A stretch of 64,000 bases of DNA from positions 124,001 through 188,000 of the forward strand of contig JBMNGF010000010.1 in NCBI GenBank assembly GCA_050949745.1, read 5' to 3'. The stretch's first letter is position 1, and each line of letters starts with the position of its first letter. The position numbers and the translations under genes are program-made. Positions 8,572 through 17,717 of the stretch are shown here, piece after piece. The notes beneath the pieces are model-generated. The model did no database searches. It was given only the letters and a program-made list of their open reading frames with translations, and was not told the origin of the DNA. This stretch comes from Syntrophaceticus sp050949745 (GTDB lineage: Bacteria > Bacillota > DSM-12270 > Thermacetogeniales > Thermacetogeniaceae).

Positions 8572-9258
8572 ATGCCGATTTTACACTGCTCTGACTTATC
8601 AAAAACCTATGCCAGCGGTGAGACCGCTGTTCATGCCTTGCGTGGGATCACTGTTAGCTTTGAGCAAGGAGAATTCTGCGCAGTGAGAGGCCCCAGCGGC
8701 TCGGGCAAATCGACCCTTTTGCATATTCTCGGCGGGCTGGAATACCCCACATCGGGAAAGGTGTATTACCAGGGTGAAGATCTCTTCGCCTATAACGATA
8801 ATCAGCTGTCTATTCTGCGCCGGCGCAGGTTTGGTTTTGTGTTTCAGGCATATAATCTTGTACAGGAATTGACCGCCTATGAGAACATTTTGCTGCCTGT
8901 GATACTGGACAAGAGAAAACCGGATGAAAAATACATCAGCATGCTCATTGAACTGCTGGGGATCGAAGACCGGCTGCATCACCTGCCAAATACCCTTTCC
9001 GGCGGCCAGCAGCAGCGGGTCGCCATCGCCCGGGCACTGGCCAACAGGCCCTCCATCCTCTTCGCAGACGAACCTACAGGCAATCTCGATGGAAAGACGG
9101 GCAAAGAGGTTCTCTCTCTGCTCAAATATGTCAGCAAAGAGATAGGTGTGACCCTCCTTCTCGTCACACATGACCTGAACATCGCCGAACAAGCTGAGCG
9201 CATCCTCACACTGGAAGATGGAAGGATCAGCTATGACAGCTGTGCGCAAGAGGTGTAA
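8572..9258 (+). CDS. ABC transporter ATP-binding protein (MacB/LolD/BceA type)
   Basis: ATPase energising the permease encoded next. 228 residues. Walker A GPSGSGKST (about 40-48), Q-loop FVFQAYNLV (about 89), signature LSGGQQQR (142-149), Walker B ILFADEPTGNLD (162-173) and the switch histidine in LLVTHDLN. The ADEPTGNLDG context is typical of the group whose permeases carry FtsX domains and act mechanically rather than as channels. The stop codon directly abuts the permease ATG, so the pair is co-translated. Confidence 0.95.
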   Translation: MPILHCSDLSKTYASGETAVHALRGITVSFEQGEFCAVRGPSGSGKSTLLHILGGLEYPTSGKVYYQGEDLFAYNDNQLSILRRRRFGFVFQAYNLVQELTAYENILLPVILDKRKPDEKYISMLIELLGIEDRLHHLPNTLSGGQQQRVAIARALANRPSILFADEPTGNLDGKTGKEVLSLLKYVSKEIGVTLLLVTHDLNIAEQAERILTLEDGRISYDSCAQEV

Positions 9259-12066
9259 ATGATGAGTTCTCCCTTCTCCGTAGACTCCATCGCCATTGCC
9301 AATCTCCGAAGCAGACGAAAGCAGTATAGGTTACTGATAACAGGTATTGTGCTGGCCATCTATTTTGTTGCTACAACCCTCCTTTTCGCTGCCACCATGT
9401 TCGCCTCACTGAAAGAGCAGCACTACCAGCTCGTGGGCAAGCAGGATGCCATCATTTTTAATTGCCAGGATGCACCTCTGGAGGAATTGCTGGAAAATGG
9501 GGTTTTTTCTGAATACGGGACAGCTGAAATCGTGGGTTATGTCCTGCCGGATGGACAGGACAAAGCCAGCGGCTTTTCCATAGCCAGATTTGATGAAACC
9601 GCCGTCAAGCTTGCCGGTAAAGAAGCGGTCGAGGGCAGACTGCCCAACAAGGCTGGGGAGATCGCTCTTGAGCGGAGCACCCTGGCGCGGCTGCGCAGCG
9701 AGGCGGGGGTAGGTGACACCATCACCCTCACCCTCTTGATCCCTGATGGCACTGATTTTTTAGATTCGCCTATCCAAAAAACATTTACTTTAGTGGGAAT
9801 ACTCAGTGACAAGCTTGCTTATTTAAATCAATATGGTTTCAGCACCCCAGCATATCACGACTATCCAGCTGGTGTGCTCTCAGCGGATGAGCCCATAGCT
9901 CCTGGCGGAAAGGAGATCGTGAACTGCTATGGATACTTTGCCCAAAGTGCCCTTACTTCATATGAGCAGTTGAAATCATTCTGTGAAAAAAACGGGATTA
10001 TCAATGATTACGGTTGGGTAAACACGGAAATAACCCGCTACCCGTTCTTTGACAGCAGCAATATCGATAAGGACAATATAATATTTACATCTGCCTTCTT
10101 TATGATCATCGCCCTGATCCTGATGTGTGCCGCCTGCCTGGGCATTGTCAACTCATTTACAGCAAGCCTGGAATCACGCAAAAGGCAGATTGGCTTGCTG
10201 CGGGCAGTGGGCGCCACGAAAAAGCAGATACGCCAGATCTTCGGCAGAGAGACATTGCTTTTAGCTGTCTTCTCTATCCCCCCTGGTTTGCTGCTGGCCT
10301 GCCTCACAGTGTGGGCTATCACCAAGCTATTGGGGCCGGACTACATATTTCACCTGAACGCACTGATCATGGTGGGAGTGGCAGCGGCAGGTGTGCTCTG
10401 CGTTCTGCTGGCGGCATCCATTCCGCTGAGAAGAGCGGCCAAAATACCGCCTATGCAGGCCATACAGGATGTAGAACTATCCCGCAGAATGAAGAAAAGC
10501 ACAGTAAAGAGCGAGAGGTTTTTTAAGGTCTCCCGCCACATCGCCCACCGCAACCTGACACTTTACAAGAACAAACAGCTGATGTTCACCGCCGTGTTGG
10601 TGGTGTCCATCATGCTGCTGTCACTGCTTGTGTTCGCGGTAACCCCACTTTTAAAGGAAGCTGATGCGGACTATGGCAGTGACTACCGGATCTTTCAGAG
10701 GAGGGGTAGCCCCAGAGGTTGGTTTGTGGAACATGAGTTTCACAAACCCGGCATTACTGAGCAGGACAAGGCTGATGTTGCCGCCTTGCCCACTGTAAAA
10801 ACAGCTATAGGAGCGAAAGTTCTCACTGTGAAGATACTCACAAACCAGATCACACCCTACATGGCGGGAATCAGCTTTAAAAATTATGGCAACCTACCCC
10901 TGGAAATCATAGAAGAGACCGCTCCGGAACTGCTGACAGACATTCCGGAGTCGCTGCGGCAAGACTATCAGCGGCAGGAGGACAGCATCTATGAACAAAG
11001 CAAGACAAAATATGGCTATACTCAGGATTATCTAACTGTGGACTGTTGCGGTACTGATGCGGAGCTTGTGGAAAAGCTCTCCCCTTTTGTATCTGAGGGA
11101 AGAATCGATACCGACAAACTCTCCTCCGGTGAGGAAATACTGCTCATCGCCCCGGCGGAGTACGGCATCTATATTCATCAGGAAAACGATGAATACATAT
11201 TAACGGACACCGATTATGTGCTCGATGAGAATAAAACATACGCAGCTGTATTTCAAAACAACACCTTCCATGCAGGGGATCTCCTCACCATAAGCCTGCT
11301 CTACAGCGATGAACTTGAGCAGTATGATGAGGAGGGAAATCCGAAACTGCCTGATGAGGTGGTAAGGATAGACAAGACAGTCACCATTGGCGCGATCCTT
11401 GAAATCACTGCCGGAGAAAAGAACCTGTATGAATACTTTTCCTCTTCCTTTTATCCCGAGGTGGGCGCTATCATCACCACAACAACAGGCCTGGATGCGC
11501 TCGGCTTCGACCGTCCTTATGATACTCTTTCCATCACCCTCACAGAGAGTCCGGACCCAGCCATGGAGGAATATCTGGATACAAAGCTCGCTCAGATAGC
11601 GGCCCGCACCGCAGGTGTTGATCTTATTTCCTATGTAGCCCTTACCAAAGAGAACAGAAAACTAGTATACGGCCTCTTGATCGCCTCAGGTGCCTTGATC
11701 ATACTCTTTTTCGCCATCTGTGCCAGCATGGTGAACAACACTCTATCAGCCCGCATCTTAGCGAGCAAGCGTGAGATCGGTACAATCCGAGCTGTGGGTG
11801 CCTCTGAGCGGGAGATACTCCATTCATATCTGTGGCAGTTGGTGTACATGTTCAGCTGGGGAACGATCATCGGCTTAGCGGCAGAACTGGCGGTTTGCAG
11901 CTGGCTGCTGGCAAAAGAACAGATACCTGCCGGTATCACCGCCCTTCCCATCTGGCAGCCGCTCCTGTTCGTAGCCTTGCTCTTTGTTATATGTTTTCTC
12001 AATGTCCGCTCCAAGGTGGGAGCCATATTTAGGGGCAGTATCGTGGAAAACATCCGCGAATTGTAA
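9259..12066 (+). CDS. large FtsX-domain ABC permease
   Basis: 935 residues. Layout: N-terminal helix (about 25-50), extracytoplasmic MacB-like region, an FtsX domain with three helices (about 280-400; SLESRKRQIGLLRAVGATKKQI is the family signature), then a repeat consisting of another anchor helix (about 460-480), a large external domain of about 300 residues and a second FtsX domain at the C-terminus (SKREIGTIRAVGASEREI and three helices). This resembles macrolide/antimicrobial peptide efflux or detoxification permeases. With the upstream kinase lacking a sensor domain, the transporter itself may sense the drug or peptide. Substrate not deducible. Co-transcribed with the ATPase. Confidence 0.9.
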   Translation: MMSSPFSVDSIAIANLRSRRKQYRLLITGIVLAIYFVATTLLFAATMFASLKEQHYQLVGKQDAIIFNCQDAPLEELLENGVFSEYGTAEIVGYVLPDGQDKASGFSIARFDETAVKLAGKEAVEGRLPNKAGEIALERSTLARLRSEAGVGDTITLTLLIPDGTDFLDSPIQKTFTLVGILSDKLAYLNQYGFSTPAYHDYPAGVLSADEPIAPGGKEIVNCYGYFAQSALTSYEQLKSFCEKNGIINDYGWVNTEITRYPFFDSSNIDKDNIIFTSAFFMIIALILMCAACLGIVNSFTASLESRKRQIGLLRAVGATKKQIRQIFGRETLLLAVFSIPPGLLLACLTVWAITKLLGPDYIFHLNALIMVGVAAAGVLCVLLAASIPLRRAAKIPPMQAIQDVELSRRMKKSTVKSERFFKVSRHIAHRNLTLYKNKQLMFTAVLVVSIMLLSLLVFAVTPLLKEADADYGSDYRIFQRRGSPRGWFVEHEFHKPGITEQDKADVAALPTVKTAIGAKVLTVKILTNQITPYMAGISFKNYGNLPLEIIEETAPELLTDIPESLRQDYQRQEDSIYEQSKTKYGYTQDYLTVDCCGTDAELVEKLSPFVSEGRIDTDKLSSGEEILLIAPAEYGIYIHQENDEYILTDTDYVLDENKTYAAVFQNNTFHAGDLLTISLLYSDELEQYDEEGNPKLPDEVVRIDKTVTIGAILEITAGEKNLYEYFSSSFYPEVGAIITTTTGLDALGFDRPYDTLSITLTESPDPAMEEYLDTKLAQIAARTAGVDLISYVALTKENRKLVYGLLIASGALIILFFAICASMVNNTLSARILASKREIGTIRAVGASEREILHSYLWQLVYMFSWGTIIGLAAELAVCSWLLAKEQIPAGITALPIWQPLLFVALLFVICFLNVRSKVGAIFRGSIVENIREL

Positions 12067-12078
12067 GGAGGATATCAG

Positions 12079-13077
12079 ATGAAAAGAATCGCTTGTTTCT
12101 TCATCATAATATTAACCCTATGCGCAGCTGTGATAGTGGTCTGCCCAAAAGAAGCAAATGCTGGGTCAGCCGAAAATACACAGCAAACCGGCGGCCCCCC
12201 TGCTGCTGAGCCTGGACCAGCACAGGCGGTCAGCTCTCAACCCAAGCTAATGGTAGAAAAATATGTGTTGGACCGGGATTATATTGAGGCAGGTGAGAGT
12301 GCAACTGTTAAAGTCACCATACGAAACACCAGCAGTTCACAAGATGTAAATAATATAAAGATTTCCTATTGGGAAGAGAGCGCTGAGATTTTACCTGCAG
12401 GCACAGGAGCGATTTACTACAAGCAGATTGCCAAAAACAGCTCCTGTAGCTGGAGCTTTAAGGTAACCGCAACTACAACTGCCCAGTCCAAACCACACCC
12501 CGCCACCATTACCATGGAATATGAGGACAGCAGCGGCAATGCTATCAGCGCATCTGACCGCATTATTCTGCAAGTGCGCCAAGCTGTACGCCTCAGCTAT
12601 GAAGAACCCTCTCTACCGGCGCGGGTGACCCAGGGAGACAGGCCATCTTTTTCGATGACTCTGATGAATCTCGGTAAAAGCACCATCTATAATGCCCTCT
12701 TGAAATTTGAAATACCCGGACTCAGCGGCGGCAGCCTCCTTATTGGCACCATTCCCCCCGGTGAAACCCAAACAGGAACAACAAACTTACGGGTAGAATC
12801 CGAACCCTTGGGTCCGGTCACAGGAACACTTCTTTTATCCTATGAGGATGAATATGGAGAACACTATGAAGAGAAAATCCCTCTTTCTACAATCATCGAA
12901 GAAAAAAAAGAAGTTTCAGTTCCCAAGGAAACCGATACAGCAAAAACTGCATCTAAGTTTCCTGGATGGATCATTTGGGCCGCTGCCGGCACCCTTCTAT
13001 TTGCTCTGATCTGTTATTTTGTAAGCAATTGGCTCAAACAAAAAAAGCAGCGGGAAGAGGATGAAATGAGATTATGA
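12079..13077 (+). CDS. secreted, membrane-anchored protein with CARDB/NEW3-like beta domains
   Basis: 332 residues with a signal peptide (MKRIACFFIIILTLCAAVIV, cleavage probably after ANA, about 29), a Pro/Gln-rich linker, two beta-sandwich modules of the CARDB/alpha-galactosidase-NEW3 type (about 55-170, containing AGESATVKVTIRNTSSS; about 178-275, containing FSMTLMNLGKSTIYN and GETQTGTT), a charged stretch and a C-terminal transmembrane helix (about 293-316) followed by basic residues. The strong AAGGAGGA site 12 bases after the permease stop makes it the fifth gene of the operon. It likely sits outside the membrane and works with the permease; exact role unknown. Confidence 0.75.
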   Translation: MKRIACFFIIILTLCAAVIVVCPKEANAGSAENTQQTGGPPAAEPGPAQAVSSQPKLMVEKYVLDRDYIEAGESATVKVTIRNTSSSQDVNNIKISYWEESAEILPAGTGAIYYKQIAKNSSCSWSFKVTATTTAQSKPHPATITMEYEDSSGNAISASDRIILQVRQAVRLSYEEPSLPARVTQGDRPSFSMTLMNLGKSTIYNALLKFEIPGLSGGSLLIGTIPPGETQTGTTNLRVESEPLGPVTGTLLLSYEDEYGEHYEEKIPLSTIIEEKKEVSVPKETDTAKTASKFPGWIIWAAAGTLLFALICYFVSNWLKQKKQREEDEMRL

Positions 13078-13230
13078 TGCGTCAATGTATCAAGGAGACG
13101 GGGGGCGAATGTATCTAATATGATAAGATTTATTTATAAAACGCACATCGGCGGAAGAAGATGAGGTTACTGTCTGTCAAATTGCCCGTCTTACTATTTC
13201 AGGCAGGTTGCTTTACCAGCCAAAGTCTAT

Positions 13231-13303
13231 GTCCCTCTGACTCGTGTGTCAACGGGACGGGGATCTTAGCACGTGAGTCAAAGCCCCCGTCCCCCTGACT
13301 CAC
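13231..13303 (-). repeat. REP-like cluster R4 (right boundary of 9.4 kb segment)
   Basis: A half copy (GTCCCTCTGACTC, 13231-13243), a degraded core with another arm (GTGTCAACGGGACGGGG, about 13246-13262) and a complete palindrome at 13273-13303: GTGAGTCA, AAGCCCCCGTCCCCC, TGACTCAC. The last differs from R2 by one base. It is immediately followed by the second 22-bp direct repeat. Confidence 0.8.
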
Positions 13304-13323
13304 AATGTCAAATACCGAACGCC
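13302..13323. repeat. right copy of 22-bp perfect direct repeat
   Basis: Identical to 3844-13323's partner at 3844-3865. Removing the segment between the copies would leave the molbindin pseudogene and hppA as divergent neighbours about 100 bp apart. Confidence 0.9.
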
Positions 13324-13370
13324 TTACAGACTTTAAGCAGTCACCTTCTCATTATCTTCATTGATTTACA

Positions 13371-13399
13371 TTGCAATCAGCATGGAAATATTTTATAAT
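13371..13399 (+). promoter_or_regulatory. strong promoter upstream of hppA
   Basis: TTGCAA (13371-13376), 17-bp spacer, perfect TATAAT (13394-13399). Transcription would begin near 13406 and leave a leader of about 480 nt before hppA, containing the small broken frame at 13725 and unassigned sequence at 13406-13720 in which I recognise no riboswitch. Confidence 0.65.
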
Positions 13400-13724
13400 T
13401 TATAGTTAGAGATCGTACACAAATAGCTCCTGAGGCCTCGGGTGTATATTCGAGGTTATTTTTAATAGAAGATCTACCTTTAATAAGGAAGATTTATTCG
13501 AGAACAGGACAAGCTAAAGAGAGCTCTTATAACGGGTTAACAACCGGTATGGGCGGAAGGGCTTGTAAAACTCAATAAAATTTGCTTAAATAACAATGTT
13601 GGATTAAAACTGTATATATAGCACAACTATACTTTCAATCGAAACCATGCCATTCATTGGCGGTGACTTTCTGGTACCATGCTTATGCAAGGGCGTAACA
13701 AACATGAGGGAAGGAGGTGTACTC

Positions 13725-13867
13725 ATGAAAGCGCAGAATATGAATTTTAGAGATTGCGATCCCAGGGAGTTAACCTTGAAGATATGTCAAAGAAATTGGA
13801 AATATCCTTAAGCCTCAGCGGAAAAGCATTGATCTTTCAAACCAATGATTTTTACACTAATGAATAG
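13725..13867 (+). pseudogene. small gene with apparent frameshift, function unknown
   Basis: ATG at 13725 follows an ideal AAGGAGGTG. The frame MKAQNMNFRDCDPRELTL stops early, but adding one base near 13777 continues as EDMSKKLEISLSLSGKALIF and reaches TAG at 13865, giving about 48 residues. Not recognised. It lies in the hppA leader, 21 bp before the hppA start, so it may be a leader peptide gene or small co-transcribed gene. If the frame break is sequence error, this is the only deletion-type one in the window. Confidence 0.4.
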
Positions 13868-13888
13868 GAATAGGAGTTGTTTAACACA

Positions 13889-15868
13889 ATGGGTAATCTA
13901 CAAAGCCTAGTTCCATACGCTCCAGCACTTGGAGCAATTTCTCTGCTTTTTGCGGTTTACCTGGCAGGTAGAGTAAATAAAGCAGATCCCGGAACTAAGG
14001 AAATGGTGAAGATTTCTGGTTACATCTCTGATGGTGCGATGACCTTTCTCAGAAAGCAGTATAGCGCAATTGCTGCTTTTGTAGTGGTTGTGTTCTTGAT
14101 ACTTGGACTATTGCTTCCTAATAATGCTTGGCAGACCGCTATTTGTTTTTTGGTCGGGGCACTTTGTTCTGCAGGTGCAGGGTTTATAGGTATGAAGGTG
14201 GCTACTAAAGCTAATGTTAGAACAACACAAGCTGCCCGCACTTCACAGAATTCTGCCCTGGGAATTGCATTTTCCGGCGGAGCTGTTATGGGCATGTCTG
14301 TAACTGGCCTAGGCCTTTTGGGGTTAGGTATTCTTTATCTTATCTTTAGAGATCCTACTATTGTAAACGGTTTTGCCATGGGTGGTTCTTCTATCGCTCT
14401 CTTTGGCCGTGTCGGCGGTGGTATCTATACTAAAGCTGCTGATGTAGGAGCTGACCTGGTTGGTAAAGTAGAATCTGGGCTCCCAGAAGATGACCCCAGA
14501 AACCCTGCTACTATTGCTGATAACGTAGGCGACAATGTTGGCGATGTGGCTGGTATGGGTTCTGACCTCTTTGAATCTTATGTGGGTTCCATAATTAGTG
14601 CTATGACCCTGGGTGTTCTGGCATTAGGATTCAATGGAGTCCTGTTACCGATGATCCTTGCCGCTGCTGGTATTATTGCTTCCATTATCGGAACATTCTT
14701 TGTTAAAACCGATGAGAAATCAAATCCACTCACAGCCCTGAACATGGGAACAACTGTTGCATCTATCATCCTTTTGATCGCTGCTTACTTCGCTGTGCGA
14801 GTAATTACCCCGGACCAATTTGGCTTATTCTGGGCTATTTTGGGTGGTATGGTAGTTGGAACCTTGATCGGCTTTATAACCCAATACTATACTTCTGCAG
14901 AATACAAACCTACACAAGGCATTGCCAAAGCAGCAACAACCGGCCCTGCAACTGTGATTATTGAAGGCTTGGGTGTAGGCATGTTCTCTACAATTATTCC
15001 AATTATTTTGATCTGCGCTGCAATTATTCTGGCTTACGTTACAGGCGGCTTATATGGAATCGCTCTGGCTGCTGTCGGCATGCTGGCAACAACCGGTATG
15101 GTAGTCGCAGTTGATGCTTATGGACCAATTGCCGATAATGCCGGCGGTATTGCTGAGATGACTGGATTACCTGACTCGGTTCGTGAAACCACTGATAAGC
15201 TTGATGCAGTTGGAAATACCACTGCTGCCATCGGTAAAGGATTTGCCATTGGATCTGCTGCCTTAACCGCACTGGCTCTGATGGCTGCATATGCACGAGT
15301 CGCTGGAATAGAAACCATCAACATTTTGGATCCGATGGTTATCGTCGGACTATTAGTCGGTGGTATGCTGCCCTTCTTCTTCTGCGCAATGACCATGGGT
15401 GCTGTTGGTAGAGCTGCCGGCGAAATGGTAGAAGAAGTAAGAAGACAATTCCGGGAAATCAAAGGTTTGCTGGAGGGCACAGCAACTGCTGACTATGTAA
15501 GATGTGTTGAAATCAGCACAAATGCGGCCATTAAAGAAATGGTTGCCCCCGGTTTACTGGCAGTCATCGCACCGGTTCTGATTGGATTCCTCCTGGGCGC
15601 AGAAGCGCTGGGTGGTATGCTGGTTGGTGCCATCGCATCTGGTGTCTGTTTGGCTATTATGCTGGCAAACTCCGGCGGTGCCTGGGATAATGCTAAGAAA
15701 CATATCGAAGACGGCAACTTTGGCGGCAAAAATTCTCCCGCTCATTCAGCTGCAGTTGAAGGAGATACTGTTGGAGACCCATGTAAAGATACCGCAGGAC
15801 CTTCTTTGAACATTCTTATTAAACTGATGTCCATCGTATCCCTCGTATTTATTGCACCATTCTTCTAA
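13889..15868 (+). CDS. hppA: membrane-bound ion-pumping pyrophosphatase
   Basis: Hydrolyses PPi and exports H+ and/or Na+; in anaerobes it recovers energy from biosynthetic PPi. 659 residues and about 16 helices, full length. Substrate-site motifs are intact: GADLVGKVE, DDPRNPATIADNVGDNVGD, DAYGPIADNAGGIAEM and the C-terminal DNAKKHIEDG / HSAAVEGDTVGDPCKDTAGP. GNTTAAIGKGFAIGSAAL has Ala where K+-independent enzymes have Lys, so a K+-dependent type is indicated. ATG 13889 is chosen over TTG 13877, which abuts AGGAG. A second, 5'-truncated copy lies at 17763-18768. The pumped ion is not assigned. Confidence 0.95.
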   Translation: MGNLQSLVPYAPALGAISLLFAVYLAGRVNKADPGTKEMVKISGYISDGAMTFLRKQYSAIAAFVVVVFLILGLLLPNNAWQTAICFLVGALCSAGAGFIGMKVATKANVRTTQAARTSQNSALGIAFSGGAVMGMSVTGLGLLGLGILYLIFRDPTIVNGFAMGGSSIALFGRVGGGIYTKAADVGADLVGKVESGLPEDDPRNPATIADNVGDNVGDVAGMGSDLFESYVGSIISAMTLGVLALGFNGVLLPMILAAAGIIASIIGTFFVKTDEKSNPLTALNMGTTVASIILLIAAYFAVRVITPDQFGLFWAILGGMVVGTLIGFITQYYTSAEYKPTQGIAKAATTGPATVIIEGLGVGMFSTIIPIILICAAIILAYVTGGLYGIALAAVGMLATTGMVVAVDAYGPIADNAGGIAEMTGLPDSVRETTDKLDAVGNTTAAIGKGFAIGSAALTALALMAAYARVAGIETINILDPMVIVGLLVGGMLPFFFCAMTMGAVGRAAGEMVEEVRRQFREIKGLLEGTATADYVRCVEISTNAAIKEMVAPGLLAVIAPVLIGFLLGAEALGGMLVGAIASGVCLAIMLANSGGAWDNAKKHIEDGNFGGKNSPAHSAAVEGDTVGDPCKDTAGPSLNILIKLMSIVSLVFIAPFF

Positions 15869-15881
15869 AAAATGCACGGGT

Positions 15882-15908
15882 ATGCACTGGGGACGGTTCC
15901 TGGTGCAT
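15882..15908 (+). repeat. REP-like palindrome R5 (ATGCAC arms)
   Basis: ATGCAC (15882-15887) and GTGCAT (15903-15908) flank TGGGGACGGTTCCTG. The 27 bases are identical to R8 in the opposite orientation. Located 13 bp after the hppA stop. Confidence 0.85.
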
Positions 15909-15934
15909 TCCTGGAATAATTCATAATGAACCAT

Positions 15935-15969
15935 AAAGAGGCTGTTCCAAAGAGAATGGCCTCTTTTTT
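15935..15969 (+). terminator. intrinsic terminator of hppA
   Basis: Stem AAAGAGGC (15935-15942) / GCCTCTTT (15959-15966) with a T-run. It follows REP R5. Confidence 0.85.
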
Positions 15970-16046
15970 ACATGCAGTCAAACATTGCCGCCGCCACCGA
16001 TTCTTTTATTATTTTACTTATCATCTCGCCAACACATGATATTTTT

Positions 16047-16098
16047 AGCCCGAACATCCTTTTCCAACGACTAACGACTATCGACCAACAACCAACTA
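16047..16098 (-). repeat. M-repeat fragment M1 at the nifS stop codon
   Basis: Minus-strand sequence starting with the nifS TAG and continuing TTGGTTGTTGGTCG and GTCGTTGGAAAAGGATGTTC is the 5' third of the 160-bp dispersed M-repeat. Confidence 0.7.
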
Positions 16099-17244
16099 TG
16101 CAGGCGAGAATTGAGTTAATTTATGGACAAGACCGGATAATTTTTCGATCACAAAGGAGATATCTTCTTCAGCATTTGTCCTGCCCAGTGACAGGCGTAT
16201 CGCTCCATTGAGATATTGATCAGGCAACCCCAGTGAACGCAGCACATGGGAAGGCTCTTCATCTCCTGTACTACAGGCCGAACCGGATGAAATCGCTATT
16301 CCAAAAAGATCTAACCCCACCACCAGTGACTCCCCTTCAATACCTGCAAATGCAATATTAACATTATGTGGCAAACGGTTTTTGCGATGCCCATTCAAGC
16401 GTGCCCCTGGTATTTGTTCTTCAATTCCCCGTATCAAAGCATCCCGCATCCCTTCCAGGCGCCCCATTTCAGCTCCCATATCACGCTGTGCAATAACTGC
16501 TGCCTGTCCTAACCCTACAATCCCAGGGATATTCTCAGTACCGGAGCGATAATCCCTTTCTTGTCCCCCACCCCGCAGCGGAGGCGCAAAAGGGGTTCCT
16601 TTGCGCACATAAAGTGCTCCCACCCCTTTTGGCCCATAAAATTTATGGCCAGAAAGGGATAGGATATCCACACCTAACTGATCCACATCTATCGGTATAT
16701 GCCCAACAGACTGCACAGCATCCACATGAAAGGGCACTCCATTATCACGAGCGATAGCTGCAATTTCACTAACAGGCTCTATAGTTCCAACCTCATTATT
16801 GGCATGCATAATAGATATTAGTGCTGTATCCTTTCGTATTGCCTGCTTCACATCATCTGGATCGATCAGCCCGTCACTATCCACCGGCAGATAGCTAACA
16901 CTGCAGTCAAGATGTTCGGCAAGATAGGCACAGCTGTTAAGCACCGCATGATGTTCTATTGATGAGGTGATAATGTGAGAACCCTGTCCTTTTCGGGAGC
17001 AAACTACCCCCCATAAGGCGAGATTATCAGACTCTGTTCCTCCACTTGTAAAAAACATCTCTTCGGGATCAGCACAGATAAGACCTGCCACTTGTTCTCT
17101 GGCCTTTTCCAGCAGGTCTTTAGCCTCCCTTCCCACACTATACATACTTGAAGGGTTTCCATGATGATTATTCATCACATCATAAACTGCCTTTGCCACA
17201 TCTGGATGGACAGGTGTTGTGGCTGCATGATCAAGATAAATCAT
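16096..17244 (-). CDS. nifS: cysteine desulfurase (NifS/IscS family)
   Basis: PLP enzyme that removes sulfur from cysteine for Fe-S cluster assembly. 382 residues, family length. N-terminal MIYLDHAATTPVHP, PLP lysine K201 in SLSGHKFYGPKG, D175 and Q178 in HVDAVQS, substrate arginine region RSGTEN, and the catalytic loop cysteine C324 in SSGSACSTG. The ATG overlaps the end of the upstream nifU-like frame (17241), so they were a nifU-nifS operon. This is the only intact desulfurase here, yet its upstream nifU copy has lost its 5' end and native promoter; its present transcription start is unclear. Confidence 0.94.
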   Translation of the reverse strand: MIYLDHAATTPVHPDVAKAVYDVMNNHHGNPSSMYSVGREAKDLLEKAREQVAGLICADPEEMFFTSGGTESDNLALWGVVCSRKGQGSHIITSSIEHHAVLNSCAYLAEHLDCSVSYLPVDSDGLIDPDDVKQAIRKDTALISIMHANNEVGTIEPVSEIAAIARDNGVPFHVDAVQSVGHIPIDVDQLGVDILSLSGHKFYGPKGVGALYVRKGTPFAPPLRGGGQERDYRSGTENIPGIVGLGQAAVIAQRDMGAEMGRLEGMRDALIRGIEEQIPGARLNGHRKNRLPHNVNIAFAGIEGESLVVGLDLFGIAISSGSACSTGDEEPSHVLRSLGLPDQYLNGAIRLSLGRTNAEEDISFVIEKLSGLVHKLTQFSPA

Positions 17245-17717
17245 CGCCGATTCCCCTTACTACCGGGAACTTCCTGTGGAAGATAGAGACTTTTCCAGGA
17301 ATCCCCGGAGTATCTGGCAGGTGCAATCTTTTCCTCAAGGGACCGCCTGATCAAATAATCCTGTATCGCTTCATAAAGGGCATCAGCTGCCAGATTGGAG
17401 CAGTGCATCTTCTCAGGAGGAAGCCCACCCAGCGCCTTTGCTACATCCTCATTAGTTATTTTAGTTGCCTCAAGAAGGGTTTTCCCTTCAGCAAGGGTGG
17501 CAGTCATACTGCAGCAGGCAATAGCCACCGGACATCCCTTGACCTCATAACGCACTTCAACCAAACGATTATCACGTATCTTAACATAAAATCGAAAGAC
17601 ATCTCCGCAGCCCTCAGCAACAGTGGCCACCCCGTCCGCATCTAGTATTTTCCCGAAGTGAGTCATGTGAGTCATGTGAGTCATGGGGGAGTCATGGGGA
17701 CGGGGGATTGGAGTCAT
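17241..17717 (-). pseudogene. NifU/IscU-type scaffold, copy 1, native 5' end replaced
   Basis: From residue DADG onward it matches copy 2 (19173-19631) almost exactly, with the cluster ligands Cys, Asp (GCGD), Cys (KGCP) and His-Cys (MHCSN). The first about 18 native codons are gone: homology to copy 2 stops at 17654 and the upstream sequence is the GTGAGTCAT repeat array. Read on this strand, the 9-bp repeats encode MTH-MTH-MTH in frame and supply a new ATG, so a hybrid protein (up to 158 residues) is still encodable. The lost N-terminus (MYGPNVLEHFQNP) is conserved in the family, so function is doubtful. Listed as pseudogene; a working hybrid is not excluded. Confidence 0.8.
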
